Numbered from the stretch's first letter, positions 8,774-17,952 are shown. The stretch: DNA of 64,000 bases from JAHDHW01 sp965277415 (GCA_965277415.1 CBDICS010000044.1:55983-119982), one strand, 5' to 3'. The notes: generated by a model from the sequence alone, not told the origin. A program made the numbers and translations.

Positions 8774-9556
8774 TCAAATATACCCCCGCAACCAATAAAA
8801 AACACAACCCACCCATTCTTTTATCATCATTTCCCATCTCCAAAAACCATCGCGATTTGGAAATAGAATAGTATTAGGTGTAAATCGAACTCGCTCAGCT
8901 ATGATATCAGTAGAAAAGGCTGTAAATGAGACACCTTCTTTATTAAAGCATGCTTTAGATCGGCGCATATGGAAAGCAGATGTAATCAAAAGACAAGAGG
9001 CATTTGGATAATCTTTGTCAAGTATAGCCTTTGTAAAGACAGCATTTTCATGTGTATTACGTGAATCAGGTTCAAGGATAATATCTTCTTTTTTTATACC
9101 CATTAGCAATAAAAAGCTTTTGACTTCATTTGCTTCACTTCTTTCATCTAAGAGCATACTCCCTGATCCACCAGTGAGTAACATCTTTTTGATTAAGCCT
9201 TTTTTATATAGTTCTATTGCCTGAGTTAATCGATTAGCGCTTTTTGAAAAATTATAACGATCTCTTGGATAAATTTCAAAATTTGAATACCCGCCTAATA
9301 CAATTCCTATATCATGTGTCTGTATACTTGTTACTGGTTTGATATCACTTTCCCAGGCATTTATAACCAGATTAAAAATGAAATGATTTGAAAAAAATAC
9401 AAGCATGATAACAGCCACATTTCTACTTAATCTTTTCCACTTTTTATTTTTGCCAAAGATAGTATAGAGTAGGAGTCCCACTATCCAATTTAAGGGAACG
9501 ATCAAAAAATATAATACTTTAGATAGTATAAAAAACATTTGTTGAGTTTTAGACAA
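8774..9556 (-). CDS. YdcF/SanA-like DUF218 membrane protein
   Basis: The 260-residue protein has two N-terminal membrane helices (about 10-35 and 45-70). A DUF218 domain follows, with conserved IGIVLGGYSNFE, RLTQAIELYKKG, MLLTGGSGSM, LEPDSRNTHENAVFT and LLITSAFHMRRSKACF. Family members such as ElyC and SanA are inner-membrane proteins linked to envelope integrity or undecaprenyl-phosphate metabolism in Enterobacteria; the exact reaction is not established. It lies 3 bases after the rhomboid gene, so the two probably form an operon with rlmH. Confidence 0.85.
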   Translation of the reverse strand: MSKTQQMFFILSKVLYFLIVPLNWIVGLLLYTIFGKNKKWKRLSRNVAVIMLVFFSNHFIFNLVINAWESDIKPVTSIQTHDIGIVLGGYSNFEIYPRDRYNFSKSANRLTQAIELYKKGLIKKMLLTGGSGSMLLDERSEANEVKSFLLLMGIKKEDIILEPDSRNTHENAVFTKAILDKDYPNASCLLITSAFHMRRSKACFNKEGVSFTAFSTDIIAERVRFTPNTILFPNRDGFWRWEMMIKEWVGCVFYWLRGYI

Positions 9557-9559
9557 GCT

Positions 9560-10210
9560 CTAACTTAAAAATGGTGGTGGCAATGGCGTTAAGATTTTAT
9601 GAAAAAAGACTTCTACCATCCAGGGAACAAAGAAATAAAACATGGTCATAGTGAATACAAATCCAAAAACAGCACCCCAAAAATGGGCATTGTGACCAAT
9701 ATTATCACTTCCCTTTTTGTCCATATAAGAAGAGTAGAATAAAAAGGCAATCCCTAGTAGTATTCCTGGTAAGGGAGGGAAAACAAACCATCCCCAGGGT
9801 TCAAAAATAATATAAGCGAAAACTATAGCGGAAGTTCCACCAGAAGCACCTAATGATCTGTAATAATTGTTGTCCTGATGTCGAATGTACTGCGGAATAC
9901 TAGAAAATATAATTGCCCCGAAATAAAGCACAATAAAAGTGATTCTACCATAAGTTGGACCAAAAAAATTCTCATGCATAAAGACCTGCTCTATCTGTTC
10001 GCCAAATGTATACAGGACATACATATTGACAATCAAATGCATCAGATCTCCATGTAAAAATCCATGAGTTAAAAAACGATAAAACTCTCCTCGATCTTTT
10101 ATAGAAACAGGATGAAAGACGAGCTTTTGTTTCATGTTATTATTCTCAAAAGCTTGATATGAAATGATTGATGTCATTATGACAATAATCAGTGTAAGTG
10201 TTATACTCAT
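9560..10210 (-). CDS. rhomboid family intramembrane serine protease
   Basis: The 216-residue protein has about six membrane helices. Rhomboid landmarks are present: HGFLHGDLMHLIVNMYVLYTFG in the helix-2 region, the nucleophile motif GASG (Ser123), and the catalytic histidine in HNAHFWGAVFGF (His176). It cleaves transmembrane segments of substrates within the inner membrane. Its target is unknown. It sits between rlmH (15 bases upstream) and the YdcF-like gene (3 bases downstream) on the same strand. Confidence 0.92.
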   Translation of the reverse strand: MSITLTLIIVIMTSIISYQAFENNNMKQKLVFHPVSIKDRGEFYRFLTHGFLHGDLMHLIVNMYVLYTFGEQIEQVFMHENFFGPTYGRITFIVLYFGAIIFSSIPQYIRHQDNNYYRSLGASGGTSAIVFAYIIFEPWGWFVFPPLPGILLGIAFLFYSSYMDKKGSDNIGHNAHFWGAVFGFVFTMTMFYFFVPWMVEVFFHKILTPLPPPFLS

Positions 10211-10225
10211 GTTTAAATTTAACGT

Positions 10226-10699
10226 TTACTTATTATGATAGGGTTCTCCTTTTAAAATTGTCATCGCGCGATATAATTGCTCAAGAAAAAATACGCGTAT
10301 CATCTGATGCGAGAAAGTCATCTTTGAAAGCGAAATTTTAGCATTGGCCCGCTTGTATACTTCATCTGAAAAACCATAAGCGCCACCAATTTGAAAGATT
10401 ATTCGTTTTTTTGATGAGTTCAATTGTTTTTCTATAAAAGTTGAAAAGGCAATGGAATTGAATTCCTTTCCACGCTCATCCAGTAAAATGAGTAAATCAT
10501 TATCCCTGAGTCTTTTTAAAATTAAAGCACCTTCTTTCTTTTTCAATGTTTCGGAAGGAAGATTTTTAGCGTTTTTAATATCCGGAATAATTTCTAAATT
10601 AATAGGGACATAACGTTTTAGCCTTTTTTCATAAATCGCCATTCCATCATTAAGATAGGAGAATGCAGTTTTACCAATCATCCAAAATTCAACTTTCAT
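10226..10699 (-). CDS. rlmH: 23S rRNA (pseudouridine1915-N3)-methyltransferase RlmH
   Basis: The protein has the SPOUT-class features of RlmH: N-terminal MKVEFWMIGKT, the central LLILLDERGKEFNS, the knot segment FQIGGAYGFSDEVY and the C-terminal SHQMIRVFFLEQLYRAMTI-KGEPYHN signature. It methylates pseudouridine 1915 in helix 69 of 23S rRNA using S-adenosylmethionine. I chose the second ATG (10699; 157 residues), which gives the usual family start; an upstream ATG at 10708 adds three residues. It is the first gene of a minus-strand run with the rhomboid and YdcF-like genes. Confidence 0.96.
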   Translation of the reverse strand: MKVEFWMIGKTAFSYLNDGMAIYEKRLKRYVPINLEIIPDIKNAKNLPSETLKKKEGALILKRLRDNDLLILLDERGKEFNSIAFSTFIEKQLNSSKKRIIFQIGGAYGFSDEVYKRANAKISLSKMTFSHQMIRVFFLEQLYRAMTILKGEPYHNK

Positions 10700-10759
10700 A
10701 GGATACAATGATAATTTAAATTTTTGGATTTTAGAAAAGAAAAGCGCAGGAGAATAATA

Positions 10760-10767
10760 TATATTTG
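10760..10767 (+). promoter_or_regulatory. -7 promoter element TATATTTG upstream of the SixA-like gene
   Basis: This is an exact match to TAnnTTTG, 70 bases before the start codon at 10837, in the region between divergent rlmH and sixA. No TTG is seen at the usual -33 distance. Confidence 0.35.
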
Positions 10768-10836
10768 TAGAAAGGTATTGATTGATATATAGTCCAATGA
10801 GTTGTTTTTGACCAACTTCATTAAAAAAACGTAATT

Positions 10837-11331
10837 ATGAAAACAGTATACTTTATTAGACATGCTAAATCTAGCTGGGAAGATATGTCATTGAGAGACA
10901 AAGACCGCCCTTTGAACAAGAGAGGTAAGCGTGATGCTCCTTTTATGGCTCAATTGTTAAAAGGAAAGGGTGTACAAGTCGATAAAATAATTTCTAGTCC
11001 TGCGAATCGTGCTTATACCACAGCTACCTATTTTGCAAAGGAATTGAATATCCCTGAGAATGACATCCTGGTGAAGGAGCAGATTTATGAAGCTTATACC
11101 GAAGATGTCTTAAACATTATTAATAAGCTGGATGCTAAGTTGGATACCGTGCTTATTTTTGGACATAATCCTACTTTTACTAGTTTAGCAAACTTATATT
11201 CAAAAAAATATATAGCAAATGTTCCTACTTGTGGGATAGTAGAAGTCAGTTCCACTACGGAGGATTGGAATGCGTTTAATAATGAAAATAGTGTTGTCAA
11301 AAATATATATTTTCCAAAGCAATATTTCTAA
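10837..11331 (+). CDS. sixA: SixA-like phosphohistidine phosphatase (histidine phosphatase family)
   Basis: The 164-residue protein starts MKTVYFIRHAKSSW, with the RHA catalytic motif (Arg8, His9). It has the second catalytic histidine in LIFGHNPTFTSL and the conserved NKRGKRDAP-MA and SPANRAYTTA segments. Such proteins remove phosphate from a phosphohistidine, in E. coli from the ArcB HPt domain; the substrate here is unknown. Its stop codon overlaps the start of the following DUF4296 gene by one base, so the two are translationally coupled. Confidence 0.86.
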   Translation: MKTVYFIRHAKSSWEDMSLRDKDRPLNKRGKRDAPFMAQLLKGKGVQVDKIISSPANRAYTTATYFAKELNIPENDILVKEQIYEAYTEDVLNIINKLDAKLDTVLIFGHNPTFTSLANLYSKKYIANVPTCGIVEVSSTTEDWNAFNNENSVVKNIYFPKQYF

Positions 11332-11663
11332 TGAATTTGGATCAAAATAATAGACTTTTACTGATGCTTTTATTTTTTGTACTTAGCGCCTGTCAACCTA
11401 GACAAGAAGAGTTAATGATTCCTGATGATACTTTAATTCAGGTGCTTTCTGATGCGCATATCGTTGAGGGAGCTTTGCTTAGTGTAAAACCTTCAGAAAA
11501 AGATAGCCTTCGTACTCTATATTACCAACAGATCTTTGAAATTCATGAGATTAGCGAAGAGGGATTTGAACATGATGTGGAAGTACTAAAAATACGTCCT
11601 AAGCTCATGGAAAAAATTTATGGAAAAGTATTAGAAACCTTAAAAAACAAACAATCAGAATAA
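11331..11663 (+). CDS. DUF4296 family lipoprotein
   Basis: The 110-residue protein has a lipoprotein signal peptide with lipobox LSACQ. The compact helical DUF4296 pattern follows: LIQVLSDAHIVEGAL, then YYQQIFEIHEISEEGFEHDVEVL near the middle. The family is found in Bacteroidota and has no known function. Its ATG uses the last base of the sixA-like stop codon. A strong hairpin follows 24 bases after the stop codon. Confidence 0.85.
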   Translation: MNLDQNNRLLLMLLFFVLSACQPRQEELMIPDDTLIQVLSDAHIVEGALLSVKPSEKDSLRTLYYQQIFEIHEISEEGFEHDVEVLKIRPKLMEKIYGKVLETLKNKQSE

Positions 11664-11686
11664 TAACCTTAGCGCAGGTTCTAAAT

Positions 11687-11719
11687 AGTAAAGTCCTCCG
11701 AGAGATTGAGGACTTTACT
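11687..11719 (+). terminator. hairpin terminator after the sixA-DUF4296 pair
   Basis: AGTAAAGTCCTC (11687-11698) pairs perfectly with GAGGACTTTACT (11708-11719), a 12-bp stem with a 9-base loop. The sequence after it is CTTAATT, a weak T run. It closes the two-gene operon. Confidence 0.75.
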
Positions 11720-11837
11720 CTTAATTATGAGAGAATAATTAAAAGGCAGAACAAATATATATATAAATTTTGATTTCATCCAAGTAAAATTAACAATAAC
11801 TTAATATCTGCTATCTAATATATTGTAGATCAATTAA

Positions 11838-11845
11838 TAGCTTTG
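11838..11845 (+). promoter_or_regulatory. -7 promoter element TAGCTTTG upstream of the response regulator
   Basis: This is an exact match to TAnnTTTG, 21 bases before the start codon at 11867. No TTG lies at the usual spacing upstream. Confidence 0.4.
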
Positions 11846-11866
11846 TAAGCAAAATTCATATATAAA

Positions 11867-12553
11867 ATGGAAATTTCAAATATAAAGGTTTTGGTTGTGG
11901 ATGATGAGCCTGACATACTGGACTTTATAACATATAATCTCAAAAAGGAAGGCTTTCTGGTAAAGGTTGCTGAAAATGGAAAAATTGCTTTGAACCTTGT
12001 TCAAAATTTCATTCCGGATATTATCTTATTGGATATCATGATGCCGGAAATGGATGGCGTGGAATTTTGTAGAACGCTTAGAGCAAACCCTCTTTATGAT
12101 AAAACGATAATTGCTTTCCTGACTGCGAGGAATGAAGATTTTACCCAGATTTCGGCACTTGAAGTTGGAGGCGATGACTTTATAAATAAGCCAATTCGAC
12201 CACGCGTCCTGATCAGCCGGGTAAAAGCTTTATTAAGAAGGACTTTAAGAGCAAATGAAGACTCAAATCAAATCATCGAATTAGGAAATCTAACAATAGA
12301 TAAAGAAAAAGTGCTTGTGCTTAAAGGCACGGATAAAATTGACTTAGCAAAAAAAGAGTTTGAATTACTCGTCTTACTTATCTCTAAACCTGGAAAAGTC
12401 TTTTCTAGAGAAGAAATATTTAATAAAATTTGGGGAACTGATGTTATAGTTGGAAATAGAACCATTGATGTTCACATTCGTAAACTTAGAGAAAAGATTG
12501 GAGACGATTATATAAAAACTGCTAAAGGAATTGGATACAAATTCGACTTTTAA
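11867..12553 (+). CDS. PhoB/OmpR-family response regulator
   Basis: The 228-residue protein has a receiver domain with acidic pocket Asp12-Asp13, phospho-acceptor Asp56 (IILLDIMMP) and Lys108 (NKPI). A winged-helix DNA-binding domain follows (about 130-228), with NRTIDVHIRKLREKIGDD and GIGYKFDF. It is a transcription factor controlled by phosphorylation. The cognate kinase follows after 32 bases. In Bacteroidota such PhoB/PhoR-like pairs often respond to phosphate or envelope signals, but no pst/pho gene lies nearby, so the signal is unknown. Confidence 0.94.
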   Translation: MEISNIKVLVVDDEPDILDFITYNLKKEGFLVKVAENGKIALNLVQNFIPDIILLDIMMPEMDGVEFCRTLRANPLYDKTIIAFLTARNEDFTQISALEVGGDDFINKPIRPRVLISRVKALLRRTLRANEDSNQIIELGNLTIDKEKVLVLKGTDKIDLAKKEFELLVLLISKPGKVFSREEIFNKIWGTDVIVGNRTIDVHIRKLREKIGDDYIKTAKGIGYKFDF

Positions 12554-12585
12554 TTTTTGAACAACTTCTGTGAATCACACCAAAG

Positions 12586-13632
12586 ATGAAAAATATAACG
12601 CCTAGACAACTGGTTCTATATTCTTCGGGTATTATTAGTGTCATTGTAGGCTTCCTGGCTGTATTAGGGATTGTTTTACGTTTTGTTGATGCAGCTTGGT
12701 ATCATGTATTGATTGCCACTGTTCTAACCTTTGTTAGTTCCTATTTGGTCATCTATAGTTCCTTGAAAAAGTATATCTATCGAAAGATTAAATTGATTTA
12801 TAAAAGTATCCATAGCTCGAAACGATCTTCTTCTATTGATAAAAACAGAGTAGACATGAGTCAGGACATAATGAAGGAAGTGGAAGAGGAAGTTGCAGAT
12901 TGGGCTAATTCTCGTGAAAAAGAAATTGAGTCGCTCAAATCAATGGAAGAATACAGGAGAAACTTTATGGGGGATATTTCACACGAACTAAAAACACCTA
13001 TTTTTAGTATTCAAGGTTATTTGCATACGCTTTTGGATGGTGCATTATATGATGAAAATATTAATCAGGATTACATTAGGAAAGCCGCAAAAAATGTGGA
13101 CCGATTGCAAACGATTGTTGAGGACCTTGAAGTAATATCCAGATTGGAATCGGGCGGCCAAATTTTGGATATCAGAAATTTCAATATAAAGACTTTATGT
13201 GAGGATGTTTGTGAGGAATTAGAATTAATGGCCAGAAAAAATAAAATTAGTTTACAATTTAAAGAAGGTGCTTCTAAGGAGTTTGATGTAAAAGCAGATC
13301 GAAGTAGGATACGGCAAGTTTTAGTAAATTTAATATCTAATTCATTGAAATATGGAAGAGCAGGCGGTCAAACCAAAATTTCATTTTATGATATGGACAA
13401 ATTGATTTTAGTAGAAGTTGCTGATAATGGAATCGGTATTGAAGAAAGTCACCTCAAACACCTCTTTGATCGGTTTTATCGGGTAGATAAAAGTCGATCA
13501 AGAAGACAAGGAGGTTCTGGACTAGGATTATCTATTGTCAAACACATCATAGAAGCTCACCAACAAACAATCAATGTTCGAAGTACGGTGAATAATGGTT
13601 CCACCTTCGGTTTTACACTCTCTAAGGCTTAG
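12586..13632 (+). CDS. PhoR-like membrane sensor histidine kinase
   Basis: The 348-residue kinase has two N-terminal membrane helices (about 10-32 and 40-60) with almost no loop between them. A short basic linker leads to HisKA with His133 (DISHELKTPIFSIQGYL), then the HATPase domain (NLISNSLKYG, DNGIGI, GSGLGLSIVKHI). There is no periplasmic sensor domain and no clear HAMP or PAS domain, so it may sense through its membrane helices or a partner. It is co-transcribed with the response regulator upstream. Confidence 0.93.
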   Translation: MKNITPRQLVLYSSGIISVIVGFLAVLGIVLRFVDAAWYHVLIATVLTFVSSYLVIYSSLKKYIYRKIKLIYKSIHSSKRSSSIDKNRVDMSQDIMKEVEEEVADWANSREKEIESLKSMEEYRRNFMGDISHELKTPIFSIQGYLHTLLDGALYDENINQDYIRKAAKNVDRLQTIVEDLEVISRLESGGQILDIRNFNIKTLCEDVCEELELMARKNKISLQFKEGASKEFDVKADRSRIRQVLVNLISNSLKYGRAGGQTKISFYDMDKLILVEVADNGIGIEESHLKHLFDRFYRVDKSRSRRQGGSGLGLSIVKHIIEAHQQTINVRSTVNNGSTFGFTLSKA

Positions 13633-13846
13633 GGTAAGAGCTTGTTTAAATGATGGTAGATAAGTAATTGTTTAACCAGGAGATCAGATTTGACTTTTGT
13701 CTAATGTTTTGTCACCTTTGCATCTTTCTTATGCGCTTATCATAGAACCATACTTATGATTATTGTTGTCTAGGTTCTTATATTCATAAGATCACGTTTT
13801 TTGATTCCATAATTTACTCAAATACAGTACTTTAAAATTAATACTA

Positions 13847-14242
13847 ATGAAAGTAACCTTAGAAACCGCCGAGACCCTAGACCAATTTATAGCTAAAACT
13901 GATACTGGACATGAAGTACGATTAAGTGGAGATGGAACAGCTGCTGGTCCAATGCAGACCGTATTGATGGCTATAGCCGGATGTAGTACCATTGATATTG
14001 TCATGATTTTGAAAAAAATGAGACAAGACCTTAAAGATATAAAAGTAGATGTAGAGGGTACACGTCAGGAAGAAATCCCCAGAGTCTTTACTAAAATTCA
14101 TATGCATTATAAAATATATGGAGAGATAAAAGATAAGAAAGCTGAACAGGCTGTGGCACTTTCCATTGAAAAATATTGCTCCGTTTCAAAAATGCTGGAG
14201 AAAGCGGCAGAGGTTTCTACAAGTTATGAAATCATAGCTTAG
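13847..14242 (+). CDS. OsmC family peroxiredoxin-like protein
   Basis: The 131-residue protein has the OsmC/Ohr fold signature. Both redox cysteines are present: Cys46 in MAIAGCSTID and Cys110 in SIEKYCSVSKML. The central helix is IVMILKKMRQDLKDIKV. Such proteins reduce organic hydroperoxides with thiol cofactors; the YhfA-like branch has less certain substrates. It is about 115 bases before metZ on the same strand. A repeated intergenic sequence lies between them. Confidence 0.9.
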   Translation: MKVTLETAETLDQFIAKTDTGHEVRLSGDGTAAGPMQTVLMAIAGCSTIDIVMILKKMRQDLKDIKVDVEGTRQEEIPRVFTKIHMHYKIYGEIKDKKAEQAVALSIEKYCSVSKMLEKAAEVSTSYEIIA

Positions 14243-14246
14243 GCGA

Positions 14247-14268
14247 GTTTTTGTAGTCCAGCTAATAA
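14247..14268 (+). repeat. intergenic repeat, copy 1
   Basis: A 22-base sequence containing TTTTTGTAGTCCAGCTAA is identical to the one at 20404-20425. Weaker similarity continues for about 45 more bases (a shared TTTAAA..GG block and GACTTTAGC/GAGTTTAGC). A partial third motif, GTCCAGCTAA, occurs at 14331-14340. It lies just after the osmC stop codon. Confidence 0.6.
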
Positions 14269-14358
14269 TTTTAAAATAGGCTCTAAGCTCGACTTTAGCA
14301 TAAGGTCTTGCCTTAGCAATGAAATGTAAAGTCCAGCTAAGTATTGAAAAATCGCTAA

Positions 14359-15525
14359 ATGAAATTTGAAACAAAAGCCATTCGTATACAAACTAATAGA
14401 GGAGAGCATCGGGAACATAGCACACCGATTTTTCCAAGCTCTTCTTTTGTGTTTAATGATGCTGAACAGATGCGTCAGGTTTTTGCAGGAGATGAATCTG
14501 GTAATATTTATAGTCGCTTTTCAAATCCCTCTGTAAGAGAGTTTGAAGAAAAAATTGCAGCGCTTGAGAAAGTTGAAGATGCTATGGCTACAGCTTCTGG
14601 TATGGCGGCAATCTTTGCAAGTTTTTTGGCTTTTTTGAATAAAGGTGATCATATAATTGCTTCAAGAGCAGTCTTTGGTTCTACTTTCCAAGTTTTGTCA
14701 CAGACATTACCTCAATATGGAATTGAATGTTCATTTCTGGATCCTTTGGATTTTGAACAATGGGAAAGTAAGATCAAGCCTAATACGAAAATGCTGTTTT
14801 TAGAAACACCTTCAAATCCAGGCTTGGTCATAATCGACTTAAAAAAAGCAGCAGATTTATGTAAAAAACATAATCTGATATTTAATGTAGATAATTGTTT
14901 TGCAACACCGTATCTTCAAAATCCAGTTGACTTTGGAGTAGATATTATTACACATTCTGCAACAAAATTTATTGATGGACAAGGTCGGGTACTAGGGGGC
15001 GTAGTTGCGGGGAGTAAATCACACATTGAAAAAGTATTCGCATTTATCCGACGTACTGGAGCAAGCCTATCACCTTTTAATGCATGGGTATTGTCAAAAA
15101 GTTTAGAAACACTTGCGGTAAGAATGGATCGTCATTGCGAAAATGCTTTAAAATTAGCAAATTGGTTAGAAAGCCATCCAAGAGTGATGAAGGTGAATTA
15201 TCCTTTCTTAAAATCGCATAATCAATACGATATTGCGGTTAAACAAATGCGACAAGGAGGAGGAATTGTTACCTTTGAAGTTGAGGGTGGAGTAGAGGCT
15301 GGAGCTAGATTTTTAGATGGACTCAAGATGTTGTCTTTAACAGCAAACCTTGGAGATACCCGATCTATTGCTTCTCATCCAGCTTCAACGACTCATCTTC
15401 GAGTACCTAATGACGAGAAATTGAAAATCGGTATTACTGATGGCTTGATTAGAATATCTACTGGTTTAGAACATATTGATGATATTATTGAAGATATTGA
15501 TCAAGCATTGAAACAGTCGATGTAA
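14359..15525 (+). CDS. metZ: O-acyl-homoserine sulfhydrylase (MetZ-type, PLP-dependent)
   Basis: The 388-residue protein belongs to the Cys/Met metabolism PLP enzymes. The PLP lysine is Lys203 in HSATKFIDGQGR, a signature of the MetZ branch. Also present are YSRFSNPSVREFE, the SGMAAI loop, the ETPSNP aspartate region, and the C-terminal SLGD-like TANLGDTRSIASHPASTTH. It makes homocysteine from sulfide and an activated homoserine. Because the next gene is metX, the natural substrate is probably O-acetylhomoserine rather than O-succinylhomoserine; this is an inference. Confidence 0.92.
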   Translation: MKFETKAIRIQTNRGEHREHSTPIFPSSSFVFNDAEQMRQVFAGDESGNIYSRFSNPSVREFEEKIAALEKVEDAMATASGMAAIFASFLAFLNKGDHIIASRAVFGSTFQVLSQTLPQYGIECSFLDPLDFEQWESKIKPNTKMLFLETPSNPGLVIIDLKKAADLCKKHNLIFNVDNCFATPYLQNPVDFGVDIITHSATKFIDGQGRVLGGVVAGSKSHIEKVFAFIRRTGASLSPFNAWVLSKSLETLAVRMDRHCENALKLANWLESHPRVMKVNYPFLKSHNQYDIAVKQMRQGGGIVTFEVEGGVEAGARFLDGLKMLSLTANLGDTRSIASHPASTTHLRVPNDEKLKIGITDGLIRISTGLEHIDDIIEDIDQALKQSM

Positions 15526-15565
15526 GGATTCGGTTTAAATAACTTCATATTATAAATTAAAGAAA

Positions 15566-16594
15566 TTGCAAGAAAAAGACTTTATATCAGGTCATGCATT
15601 TAAATTAGAATCCGGAGAAGAAATTCCTGAGCTTCGTATAAGGTATCATACCTATGGCAAGCTTAATGAAAATAAAGATAATGTCATTTGGGTATGTCAT
15701 GCCTTGACTGCAAATTCTGCTGTGCATGATTGGTGGTCAGGTTTATTTGGAGCTGGTAATATCTTTGATCCCGAGAAGTATTTTATCGTTTGTTCTAATA
15801 ATTTTGGATCACCCTATGGATCTAGTAGCCCTGAGCATATTAATCCGATTACAAATGAACGCTATGGGATGTCTTTCCCTGATTTTACATTGAAAGATAC
15901 AGCCTTGGCGATTATAGAACTCATGGATCATCTTGAAATAGCTGATATTCATTTGCTTATGGGAGGTTCTTGTGGAGGAAATATTGCGCTTGAAATAGCC
16001 ATTGTACTCCAAGAGCGTATTAAAAATATGGTCTTATTGTGTTGTTCTGCACAGGAGAAACCCTGGACCATAGCCATTCATCATGCTCAAAGAATGGTAT
16101 TAGATACTGATCCAGATTTTAATAAAAACCGTTCTCGAACAGCAATAAATGGCCTCAAAGCTGCTCGAGCGTTTGCATTGCCATTCTATAGAACTTCAAG
16201 ATCTATGAATTTGCGACAACAAGAAGAGGAATCTGATAAAACAGCAGACTTTAAAGCTTCTTCCTATCTAGCTTATCAAGGTGAAAAGTTTACTAAGAGA
16301 TTTGATGCACATTGTTATTATAAACTGCTTTGCGCTCTAGATACTCATAATCTGGGAAGGGGGAGAAAGAGTGTTGCTTCAGCACTACAGCAAATAAAGT
16401 GCAAAACACTGGTACTGGGAATTGATTCTGATATTTTTATTCCGGTAAATGAACAATTATATCTATCAAAACATCTACCGAATGCACAGTATAAAGAAAT
16501 TAAAAGCATCTTTGGACATGATGCCTTTTTAATTGAAACAAATCAAATAAAAGAACAAATTCTTAAAGCTTTTTCAGCTGTATGTATAGATTAA
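15566..16594 (+). CDS. metX: homoserine O-acetyltransferase MetX
   Basis: The 342-residue alpha/beta hydrolase-fold enzyme shows the MetX pattern: RYHTYGKLN, CHALTANSAVHDWW, NNFGSPYGSSSPEHINP, and the nucleophile elbow GGSCGG (Ser135). A late aspartate (GIDSDIFIP) and histidine (FGHDAFLIE) complete the triad. Most MetX proteins read GGSMGG; Cys136 here is a small deviation. It acetylates homoserine for the MetZ enzyme encoded 40 bases upstream. No ATG is in frame, so TTG at 15566 is the likely start. Its stop codon overlaps that of the convergent M23 gene. Confidence 0.92.
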   Translation: MQEKDFISGHAFKLESGEEIPELRIRYHTYGKLNENKDNVIWVCHALTANSAVHDWWSGLFGAGNIFDPEKYFIVCSNNFGSPYGSSSPEHINPITNERYGMSFPDFTLKDTALAIIELMDHLEIADIHLLMGGSCGGNIALEIAIVLQERIKNMVLLCCSAQEKPWTIAIHHAQRMVLDTDPDFNKNRSRTAINGLKAARAFALPFYRTSRSMNLRQQEEESDKTADFKASSYLAYQGEKFTKRFDAHCYYKLLCALDTHNLGRGRKSVASALQQIKCKTLVLGIDSDIFIPVNEQLYLSKHLPNAQYKEIKSIFGHDAFLIETNQIKEQILKAFSAVCID

Positions 16595-17952
16595 GGATTT
16601 GTTTTTATTAGACTGTCTACCACTTCTGTTTGATTGGCTAAGTCATTAAAGGTTTTATACTTAATCTTATCCAGTTCAACTTTTAGCGTATCTCTAATTT
16701 CGTTAAATTTTGGAATATCTTCTGTAGGCATTGGTTCTGGAGGAGGAAGATTCTCTCTTAAATGATTGACTTGTCTTCCATTTTTCCAAAATCGAAAACA
16801 AACATGAGGCCCTGTTGCTAATCCAGTTGATCCAACATACCCAATCACTTGACCTTGTTTTACATGAACGCCAGTATTTACACCTTTTGCGAACCCATTC
16901 ATGTGTAGGTATTGCGTTTGATATACTTTGTCATGTTTTATTTTTATGAAATTACCATTACCTCGGGTTCTTCCTCTTCTGACAACTACACCATCAGCTA
17001 CTGCTAAAATTGGCGTCCCTCTCGGAGCAGCATAGTCTGTGCCTAAATGCGCTTTTCTTCGTTTTAAAATAGGATGATATCGTCTAAGGTTGAAACCACT
17101 TGAGATGCGAGAATATTTTACTGGAGATTTCAAGAAAGCTTTTTCCATAGGTCGAGCTTCCAAATCATAGAATCCACTATGCCGATCGTTCTCAAAATGG
17201 AAAGCATAATATTCATTATCATAATTTTTAAAATAAGCTCCTTTTATTTCACCTACACCGACTGGTTCTCCATCTATATATTTTCTTTCATAAATGAGTT
17301 TGAAGCGATCATCTTTTTGAATATAATGAAAATCAATAGACCAAGCTAAAGCATCTTCCATTTTAGCAGTTAATTCTTGACTCAATCCATTATCAACCAT
17401 TGTATTCCACAAAGATGTTTCGATAACACCAGAAGCTGTCTCTACTCGTGTCTCAATAGGCCGTTCTATTTTTTCTACTGTTTTCTTTTTAAAGTCAAAA
17501 ACGATATAATTATAAACATTCGGTTCATAAATAAAGTAATCTGCTGCCGTTGTTGTATCTGTATTGAGCACAGTATATGGCTTTCCAGCTCTTAAGGTAC
17601 GAACATCAAAAACTTCCTTATACTGAGTAACCATCTGCTCAATATCGACATAATCGACTTTGTATTTGGTAAGGATATCAGAGATAAATTCGTTCTCTCG
17701 AATATTTTGCTGCTCAATTAGAAAGGTATCGAGGGTGAACCCATATTTAATGGTTGGTTCGATAACTTTAAATGCACCCAAGTCTATTTGAGCATCTTTC
17801 AAGGACGCCGCTCGCTGACGATTATCTTGAATAATGTAGTTAATAATAAAACTACATCCAAGAGCTGTTAAAACTACAAGAAAAAGTTTTTTTGAATTTA
17901 GTCGAAGTTTATTAGCACGCTCTCTCATTGCGTTAATTCCCTTTTTGTTCAC
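16591..17952 (-). CDS. M23 family metallopeptidase (peptidoglycan endopeptidase)
   Basis: The 453-residue protein has one N-terminal membrane helix (about 22-41) and a long periplasmic region with a LysM/OapA-like beta section (about 70-280). A C-terminal LytM domain follows, with zinc ligands His302 and Asp306 (AHLGTDYAAP), His350 (QYLHM) and His383 (GPHVCF). The second histidine of the usual HxH motif is replaced by Cys385. It probably cuts peptidoglycan cross-bridges during growth. The last stop bases TTAA are shared with the convergent metX gene. Confidence 0.9.
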   Translation of the reverse strand: MNKKGINAMRERANKLRLNSKKLFLVVLTALGCSFIINYIIQDNRQRAASLKDAQIDLGAFKVIEPTIKYGFTLDTFLIEQQNIRENEFISDILTKYKVDYVDIEQMVTQYKEVFDVRTLRAGKPYTVLNTDTTTAADYFIYEPNVYNYIVFDFKKKTVEKIERPIETRVETASGVIETSLWNTMVDNGLSQELTAKMEDALAWSIDFHYIQKDDRFKLIYERKYIDGEPVGVGEIKGAYFKNYDNEYYAFHFENDRHSGFYDLEARPMEKAFLKSPVKYSRISSGFNLRRYHPILKRRKAHLGTDYAAPRGTPILAVADGVVVRRGRTRGNGNFIKIKHDKVYQTQYLHMNGFAKGVNTGVHVKQGQVIGYVGSTGLATGPHVCFRFWKNGRQVNHLRENLPPPEPMPTEDIPKFNEIRDTLKVELDKIKYKTFNDLANQTEVVDSLIKTNP

